From positions 1 to 44,342 of the forward strand of contig CAJMMX010000011.1 in the NCBI GenBank assembly GCA_905214615.1: a stretch of DNA of 44,342 nucleotides, given 5' to 3'. How positions within the stretch are numbered: position 1 is the stretch's first letter; each line of letters begins with the position of its first letter. Made by a program: the position numbers and the translations under genes. Under the pieces are notes generated by a model. It was not told where the DNA came from. It did not search any database and worked only from the letters and a program-made list of their open reading frames with translations. The stretch is from an uncultured bacterium (lineage in GTDB: Bacteria; Actinomycetota; Coriobacteriia; Coriobacteriales; Coriobacteriaceae). Below are positions 38,766 through 44,342 of this stretch, piece by piece.

Positions 38766-39315
38766 TTACGAGCGCGAGAGCGAAACGGTCGCCTTCAGCG
38801 GGTTTTTGAACGCAGAGCGCCAGCGCATCCTGGCGTCCGCGACCCCCGAGCGCCGTGCGCAGATGGAGGCCGCCGAGGAGTCGCGCGCGGTCTATCGCGC
38901 ATGGAACGCGGTGTGCTCGGGCACGCGCGAGGGACGCCACGTGACGGGCCTGCGCTACCTGCCCGAGTCCAATGAGCTGCTGGTGTATCTCGACTCGCCC
39001 TCGTGGACGCAGGAAATGACGCTGTTGCGCGAGATCATCCGCGCGCGCATGGAGCGCGCCGGTGCGCATGTGGACGGCCTGGTGTTCAAAACTACCGCGC
39101 CCGGTCACACGCCGCCCGCCGCCAAGGAGCGCCTGCGCCCGGTGCCGACCGAGCGCCCGCCGGCCCCGTACGCCGACCTAAGTGAGGCCGAGCGCACCGA
39201 GATCGAGCGCCAGGTGGCGCCCATCGAAGACCAAAAACTGCGCGAGGCCCTCGAGAATGCCATGAGAGCCAGCGCCGAGTGGGCCAAGGGCGTGCAAAGC
39301 AAAAAAGAGCCTTAA
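38752..39315 (+). CDS. dciA: DUF721/DciA replicative helicase loader
   Basis: A 187-aa DUF721-family protein. The conserved core (about 35-110) includes YRAWNAVCSG, RYLPESNELLVYLDSPSWTQEMTLLREII and the nearby KTT. The C-terminal third is Pro/Glu/Arg-rich and probably flexible. DciA is the ancestral loader and partner of DnaB in bacteria lacking DnaC/DnaI, and it usually sits between recF and gyrB as here. The start is a GTG within the recF end; the overlap indicates translational coupling. A terminator follows. Confidence 0.88.
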   Translation: MRRANYERESETVAFSGFLNAERQRILASATPERRAQMEAAEESRAVYRAWNAVCSGTREGRHVTGLRYLPESNELLVYLDSPSWTQEMTLLREIIRARMERAGAHVDGLVFKTTAPGHTPPAAKERLRPVPTERPPAPYADLSEAERTEIERQVAPIEDQKLREALENAMRASAEWAKGVQSKKEP

Positions 39316-39341
39316 ATCGCATCTGGTGGCCTTGTAGAGCC

Positions 39342-39372
39342 AAATACCCTCGTTCCCGAGGGTATTTTTTTA
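39342..39372 (+). terminator. Terminator after dciA
   Basis: A perfect 11-bp stem AAATACCCTCG/CGAGGGTATTT with a 4-nt loop followed by a run of Ts. It separates dnaN-recF-dciA from gyrB. Confidence 0.92.
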
Positions 39373-39420
39373 CGATAAACTAGTAAGGCTGTACACATTT
39401 TCTTGACTGAAGGAGGACGT

Positions 39421-41451
39421 GTGGCAAACGAAAACGATTACGATGGCGGCGAGATTAAGATTCTCGAAGGTCTCGAGGCCGTTCGTAAGCGCCCGGGCAT
39501 GTATATCGGCTCGACGAGCGCCAGCGGTCTGCATCACCTGGTGTGGGAGATCGTTGACAACTCCGTCGACGAGGCCATGGCCGGTTTCTGCACCGAGATC
39601 CAGGTGACGGTCCACGCCGACAACTCCGTCACGGTCGTCGACAACGGGCGCGGCATCCCCGTCGACGAGCACCCTGTTAAAAAGATCCCGACGCTCGAGG
39701 TCGTCATGACGATCTTGCACGCCGGCGGTAAGTTCGATAACTCGGCCTATAAGGTCTCGGGCGGCCTGCACGGCGTGGGCATCTCCGTCGTCAACGCACT
39801 GTCCAAGCGCGTGGTCGTTCAGGTTCGTCGCGATGGCAACACCTACGAGATGGAGTTCTCGCGCGGCAAGACCGTCAAGAAGATGGAGGTCGTGGGCACC
39901 TCGGATTCGACGGGCACCACCGTCACCTTCTGGCCCGACGACGAGATCTTCGAGACCTGCATCTACGATTTCGATACGCTGCACAACCGTCTGCAGGAGA
40001 CGGCATTCCTCAACAAGAACCTCAAAATCGTGCTGACCGACGAGCGCGAGGCGACTCCCCACGTGGAGGAGTTTTGCTACGAGGGCGGCATCATCGACTT
40101 CGTCAAGTTCCTCAACGAGGGTAAGGACGTCCCCGAGGCCTTTAAGGAGCCCATCTACATCGAGGGCAAATCGGACCCGGATGCGCCCGTGGCCAAGATG
40201 GGCGAGGTCGAGGTTTCCCTGCAGTGGAACAGCGGCTACGGCGAGAACGTCATGTCGTTTGCCAACGACATCTACACTCCCGAGGGCGGCATGCACCTTG
40301 AGGGCTTTCGCACCGCGCTCACCCGCGTGATCAACGACTACGCGCGCAAGCAGAACCTGCTCAAGGAAAAAGACGCCAATCTGACCGGCGACGATGTGCG
40401 CGAGGGCCTTTCGGCCGTTATCTCGGTCAAGCTGCCCGATCCGCAGTTTGAGGGCCAGACCAAGGCCAAGCTCGGCAGCTCCTATATGCGCGCGCTGACG
40501 CTCAAGATCGTGACCGACGGCCTTGCCGATTACTTGGAGGAGCATCCCAAGCCTGCCCGCGAGATCGTCAAGAAGGCGCAACAGGCCTGCAAGGCGCGCA
40601 ATGCCGCCCGCAAGGCGCGCGAGGCGACCCGCCGCAAGAGCCTGCTCGAGACGGCGTCCCTGCCCGGTAAGCTCGCTGACTGCTCGGTGCGCGATGCCGA
40701 GCTGACCGAGCTCTTCATCGTAGAGGGCGACTCGGCAGGCGGTTCGGCCAAGGACGGCCGTCGCCGAGACATTCAGGCGATTCTGCCCCTGCGCGGCAAG
40801 ATTCTGAACGTCGAACGCGTTGGTGACCATCGCGCGTTCTCGAGTGACACCATCCAGTCGCTGATTACCGCGATCGGCTGCGGCGTCACGACGAGTGCCG
40901 GCGACGGCGGCGACTTCGATATCACCAAGGCGCGCTACCACAAGATCATCATCATGACCGATGCAGACGTCGACGGTGCGCACATCCGCATCCTGCTGCT
41001 GACGTTCTTCTACAAGTACATGCGTCCGCTGATCGATGCCGGCTACGTCTATGTTGCCTGTCCGCCCATCTTTGGCATTAAGGTGCGCAACAAGATCCAC
41101 TACGTGTATCCCAACGGCCGCCAGCCCGAAGACGAGATCCTGCGCGACACCATCCAGAGTCTGGGCCTGAACCCCGACGATAACGACGAAGACGGCAAGG
41201 CCAAGGATGGCAAGATCACCAAGAAGCGCAAGGGCTATACCGTCCAGCGCTACAAGGGTCTGGGCGAGATGGACCCCAAGCAGCTCGCCTCGACGACGAT
41301 GGATCCCAAGACCCGTATCCTGCAGCGTGTGTCGATCGAGGACGCCGTGGTGGCAGACCGCGCCGTGCGCGAGCTGATGGGTTCCGAGGTCGGCTATCGC
41401 CGCGAGTACATCGAGAAGCATGCGCATGATGCACGCTTCCTTGACGCTTAA
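39421..41451 (+). CDS. gyrB: DNA gyrase subunit B
   Basis: The ATPase subunit of gyrase. The GHKL ATPase motifs are EIVDNSVDEA, DNGRGIPV and HGVGISVVNA. The TOPRIM domain has EGDSAGGSAKDGR and DADVDGAHIR. The C-terminus ends with the typical GYRREYIEKHAHDARFLDA. Length is 676 aa. The frame extends to a TTG at 39403, but AAGGAGG lies 4-5 nt before the GTG at 39421, which I take as the start. gyrA follows 11 nt downstream in the same operon. Confidence 0.97.
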   Translation: MANENDYDGGEIKILEGLEAVRKRPGMYIGSTSASGLHHLVWEIVDNSVDEAMAGFCTEIQVTVHADNSVTVVDNGRGIPVDEHPVKKIPTLEVVMTILHAGGKFDNSAYKVSGGLHGVGISVVNALSKRVVVQVRRDGNTYEMEFSRGKTVKKMEVVGTSDSTGTTVTFWPDDEIFETCIYDFDTLHNRLQETAFLNKNLKIVLTDEREATPHVEEFCYEGGIIDFVKFLNEGKDVPEAFKEPIYIEGKSDPDAPVAKMGEVEVSLQWNSGYGENVMSFANDIYTPEGGMHLEGFRTALTRVINDYARKQNLLKEKDANLTGDDVREGLSAVISVKLPDPQFEGQTKAKLGSSYMRALTLKIVTDGLADYLEEHPKPAREIVKKAQQACKARNAARKAREATRRKSLLETASLPGKLADCSVRDAELTELFIVEGDSAGGSAKDGRRRDIQAILPLRGKILNVERVGDHRAFSSDTIQSLITAIGCGVTTSAGDGGDFDITKARYHKIIIMTDADVDGAHIRILLLTFFYKYMRPLIDAGYVYVACPPIFGIKVRNKIHYVYPNGRQPEDEILRDTIQSLGLNPDDNDEDGKAKDGKITKKRKGYTVQRYKGLGEMDPKQLASTTMDPKTRILQRVSIEDAVVADRAVRELMGSEVGYRREYIEKHAHDARFLDA

Positions 41452-41462
41452 GAGGAGGTAAC

Positions 41463-44201
41463 GTGGCAGACGATATCAACAATAACGAGGGCATGGGCGA
41501 GGCCGGCGACGCCGGCATGCCCGACGATCTGAGGCGCCTGCTTGCCCGTGCTGAGCAGGGCGAGGACGGCGATCCGGACGCCTATAACCCCGATGCCGAT
41601 GATGACGAGGAAGAGGACGACGGTGAGCTCGAGGAGAGCTTTGGCGAAGTCGACCGTGGCGCCTCGGCCGGCGAGGATATCAATGGCGGCCAGCTCCAGA
41701 TTTCGGAGTTCGGTCGCGAGATGAAGCAGTCGTTTATTGAGTATTCGATGTCGGTCATCACGGCGCGCGCCCTGCCGGACGTGCGCGACGGCCTAAAGCC
41801 GGTGCACCGCCGCATCCTGTACGCGATGAATGAGAGCGGCATCTACCCCAACCGCCCGCACAAGAAGTCGGCCTGGACGGTCGGCGAAGTTATCGGTAAG
41901 TACCACCCGCATGGCGACTTCGCGGTCTATGAGGCCATGGTCCGCCTGGCGCAGTGGTTCTCCATGCGCACGCCGCTCATCGACGGCCACGGCAACTTCG
42001 GCAACATCGACGGCGACGGCGCCGCTGCCATGCGTTACACCGAGAGCCGCCTGGCAAAGCCCGCCATGGAGCTGCTGCGTGACCTGCAGAAAGATACCGT
42101 CGACTGGCAGCCCAACTACGACGAATCGCTCGCCGAGCCTCAGGCGCTGCCTGCGCGCTTCCCCAACCTGCTGGTCAACGGCAGCCAGGGCATCGCCGTC
42201 GGCATGGCCACCAATATCGCCCCGCATAACCTCACCGAGGCGATCGAGGCAACCTGCTACCTGATCGATAATCCCGACGCCACTGTCGACGAGCTCATGC
42301 AGATCATGCCCGGTCCGGACTTCCCCACCGGCGCCATCATCATGGGCAGCGCCGGCATTAAGCAGAGCTACGAGACCGGCCGCGGCTCCATTACCGTGCG
42401 CGCCAAGGCCCACGTGGAATCCACCAAGACCGGCCGCAACCGCCTGGTCTTTACCGAGATTCCCTACATGGTCAACAAGGGCACCCTGCAGGAGAAGATC
42501 GCCCAGCTCGTCAACGACAAGCGCATCGAGGGCATCTCGGACATGCGCGATGAGTCCAACCAGAAGGGCATCCGTCTGGTCATCGAGCTCAAGAAGGGCG
42601 TCATCCCGCAGGTCGTGCTCAACAACCTGTATAAGTACACCTCACTGCAGACGACCTTTGGCGCCAACAACCTGGCGCTTGTCAACGGCGTTCCCAAATG
42701 CCTGAGCCTGCGCGAGATGCTGCAGCACTACATCGACCACCAGGTCGACGTCGTCACCCGCCGCACCCGCTTTGACCTTAAGAAGGCCCAGGCACGAGCC
42801 CATATCCTCGAGGGCTACCTGATGGCTCTCGACCATATCGACGAGGTCATCAGCATTATCCGCTCCTCGCAGACCGACTCCGAGGCCAGCAGCCGCCTGA
42901 TCGAGCGCTTTGGCTTTACGCCCGAGCAGACCACGGCCATCCTCGAGATGAAGCTGCGCCGTCTGACCGGCCTGGAGCGCGACAAGATCCAAGAAGAGCT
43001 GGACGGCCTGCGCCGCGCCATCGCCTACTACGAGGACCTGCTGGCGCACGAGGAGAAGATCCTGGGCGTCATTAAGGAAGAGATGCGCGAGATCTCCAAG
43101 AAGTTTGGCGATAAGCGCCGCACCGAGATCAGCCAGGTCGAGAAGGACCTGGGCGTCGAGGACCTCATTGCCGACGAGGACATGGTCGTGACCATCACCC
43201 ACACCGGCTATGTCAAGCGCATCCCGGTGGCCGCCTACCGCGCCCAGAAGCGCGGCGGCAAGGGCGTGTCGGGCGTCAACCTCAAAGAGGACGACGTTAT
43301 CGACGAGATGTTCATCGCGTCCACGCACGAGTACGTGCTGTTCTTCTCGAGCAAGGGCAAGGTCTATCGCCTGAAGGTGCACGAGCTGCCGGTGGGTACG
43401 CGCCAGGCGCGCGGTACCGCGATCGTCAACCTGCTGCCCTTCGAGGAGGGCGAGAAGATCGCGAGCGTCATCAGCTGCCGCGAGTTCCCTGCCGACGAGT
43501 ATCTGATGTTTGCCACCAAGAGCGGCATGGTCAAGAAGACCGTGATGAGCGCATATGACCGCAGCCGTCGCGACGGCCTGATCGCTATCAACCTGCGTGA
43601 CGACGACGCGCTGCTGAACGTGCGCCGCGTGCGCGAGGGCGACAAGATTATCCTGGCCACCACCGCGGGCAAGGCGATCATGTTCTCCGAGGAGCAGGTG
43701 CGCGCCACCGGCCGCGATACCAGCGGCGTTCGCGGTATCGGTATGAAGGACGGCGTGAGCGTTCTGGGCATGGAAGTCACTAACGGCAACGGCGATCTAT
43801 TCGTCATCACCGAGCGCGGCTACGGCAAGCGCACGCCGGTCGCGGACTACCCGGAGCAGAATCGCGGCGGCCAGGGCGTCTATACCATCCAAATGACCGA
43901 GCGTAAGGGTAACCTCGCGGCCATGAAGACGGTGGGCCCGCAGCACGAGCTGTTCATCGTGACGGAAGGCGCGACGGTCATTCGCGTCAAGACCGACGAG
44001 ATCAGCCAGACTGGTCGTGCCACCCAGGGTGTCAAGATGATGACCGTCGACGACAACGACCGCGTATGCGCCGTAGCCCGCATGACAGCCGCCAAGGAGA
44101 AGCCCGAAGGCGAAGCCACAGAAGACGGCTCTGCCCCCGAAGAAACCCCTGTCGATCTAGGCGACGGCAACGACATGCCAGAAGATCTCCTCGACGAGTA
44201 A
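41463..44201 (+). CDS. gyrA: DNA gyrase subunit A
   Basis: The cleavage-religation subunit. The catalytic Tyr192 is in AAMRYTESRL. The C-terminal beta-pinwheel carries the gyrase box as QKRGGKG. The protein has an unusual acidic N-terminal extension of about 78 residues (Asp/Glu-rich, with DDDEEEDD) before the normal GyrA start. In the quinolone region it reads HPHGDFAVYE: Phe153 replaces the residue equivalent to E. coli Ser83, and Glu157 equals Asp87. Length is 912 aa. AGAGGAGG lies just before the GTG start. Confidence 0.97.
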   Translation: MADDINNNEGMGEAGDAGMPDDLRRLLARAEQGEDGDPDAYNPDADDDEEEDDGELEESFGEVDRGASAGEDINGGQLQISEFGREMKQSFIEYSMSVITARALPDVRDGLKPVHRRILYAMNESGIYPNRPHKKSAWTVGEVIGKYHPHGDFAVYEAMVRLAQWFSMRTPLIDGHGNFGNIDGDGAAAMRYTESRLAKPAMELLRDLQKDTVDWQPNYDESLAEPQALPARFPNLLVNGSQGIAVGMATNIAPHNLTEAIEATCYLIDNPDATVDELMQIMPGPDFPTGAIIMGSAGIKQSYETGRGSITVRAKAHVESTKTGRNRLVFTEIPYMVNKGTLQEKIAQLVNDKRIEGISDMRDESNQKGIRLVIELKKGVIPQVVLNNLYKYTSLQTTFGANNLALVNGVPKCLSLREMLQHYIDHQVDVVTRRTRFDLKKAQARAHILEGYLMALDHIDEVISIIRSSQTDSEASSRLIERFGFTPEQTTAILEMKLRRLTGLERDKIQEELDGLRRAIAYYEDLLAHEEKILGVIKEEMREISKKFGDKRRTEISQVEKDLGVEDLIADEDMVVTITHTGYVKRIPVAAYRAQKRGGKGVSGVNLKEDDVIDEMFIASTHEYVLFFSSKGKVYRLKVHELPVGTRQARGTAIVNLLPFEEGEKIASVISCREFPADEYLMFATKSGMVKKTVMSAYDRSRRDGLIAINLRDDDALLNVRRVREGDKIILATTAGKAIMFSEEQVRATGRDTSGVRGIGMKDGVSVLGMEVTNGNGDLFVITERGYGKRTPVADYPEQNRGGQGVYTIQMTERKGNLAAMKTVGPQHELFIVTEGATVIRVKTDEISQTGRATQGVKMMTVDDNDRVCAVARMTAAKEKPEGEATEDGSAPEETPVDLGDGNDMPEDLLDE

Positions 44202-44241
44202 GAGGCCCTAGCTGATAGAAAATATCAGACCCCATATATCG

Positions 44242-44275
44242 GCGGTCGGCGCACCTGCGCGCCGACCGCTTTTTT
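44242..44275 (+). terminator. Terminator of gyrBA
   Basis: An 11-bp perfect stem GCGGTCGGCGC/GCGCCGACCGC with a 6-nt loop followed by six Ts, 40 nt past the gyrA stop. Confidence 0.93.
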
Positions 44276-44342
44276 GACAAGCTTGGAGCCCCGTGTCAGA
44301 CGGCTGGGCGAGGTGGGTTAGGTTTGTCGCGAGTTCCGCACG

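Noticed and set aside
39370..41427. 685-codon open frame antisense to gyrB
   Set aside because: It mirrors gyrB exactly and arises from high-GC codon bias. Its translation has no family resemblance, whereas the plus frame is plainly GyrB.

Overview
The window is the replication-origin region of a high-GC actinobacterial chromosome, most likely a gut Coriobacteriia close to Collinsella. This rests on the origin gene set (rpmH-rnpA-yidD-yidC-jag, rsmG, parA-parB with perfect parS sites, dnaA-dnaN-recF-dciA-gyrB-gyrA), a tandem WYL regulator pair of PafB/PafC type, an LPXTG surface protein and mostly high-GC codon choice. The genus is inferred from gene content; no database was searched.

Layout. 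1-1450 is a visibly AT-richer stretch with one TraX-like membrane protein. It abuts the 3' end of a tRNA-Lys gene. 1732-12836 is a minus-strand metabolic and signalling block: M29 aminopeptidase, purC with an unknown membrane protein, an OmpR-type two-component pair, a Tat lipoprotein with a TSCPD protein, a diguanylate cyclase translationally coupled to an anchored solute-binding protein, and purB. 12880-13630 holds tRNA-Gly(CCC) and hairpin-rich repeats carrying copies of the tRNA 3' end. 13633-17064 encodes a thioester/CnaB LPXTG adhesin. 17131-20517 encodes an M28-like protein with a very long low-complexity insertion, plus a small membrane protein. 20716-26492 carries two WYL regulators facing an exonuclease/DinG-type helicase and Ddl. 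26578-27630 is rlmN.

The origin core follows. On the minus strand are a small membrane protein, parB and parA, then three perfect parS sites exactly 39 bp apart, rsmG, and the jag-yidC-yidD-rnpA-rpmH operon. Transcription diverges at about 32.95-33.2 kb. On the plus strand are an uncharacterised GHKL-ATPase/Gln-rich/winged-helix protein, dnaA, a likely unwinding region in the dnaA-dnaN gap, dnaN-recF-dciA, gyrB and gyrA. Nearly all genes of the core are co-oriented with replication forks leaving this point.

The most interesting items are: the GHKL-winged-helix gene sitting 15 nt upstream of dnaA and carrying DnaA-box-like motifs in its own coding sequence; an atypical DnaA recognition helix paired with non-canonical boxes of the form TTTTCAACA; hairpin-rich elements of about 180-190 bp at the 3' ends of two different tRNA genes; a solute-binding protein/diguanylate cyclase pair; a partly degenerate M28 protein split by about 650 residues; and a Phe at the GyrA position equivalent to E. 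coli Ser83, a known quinolone-resistance position.
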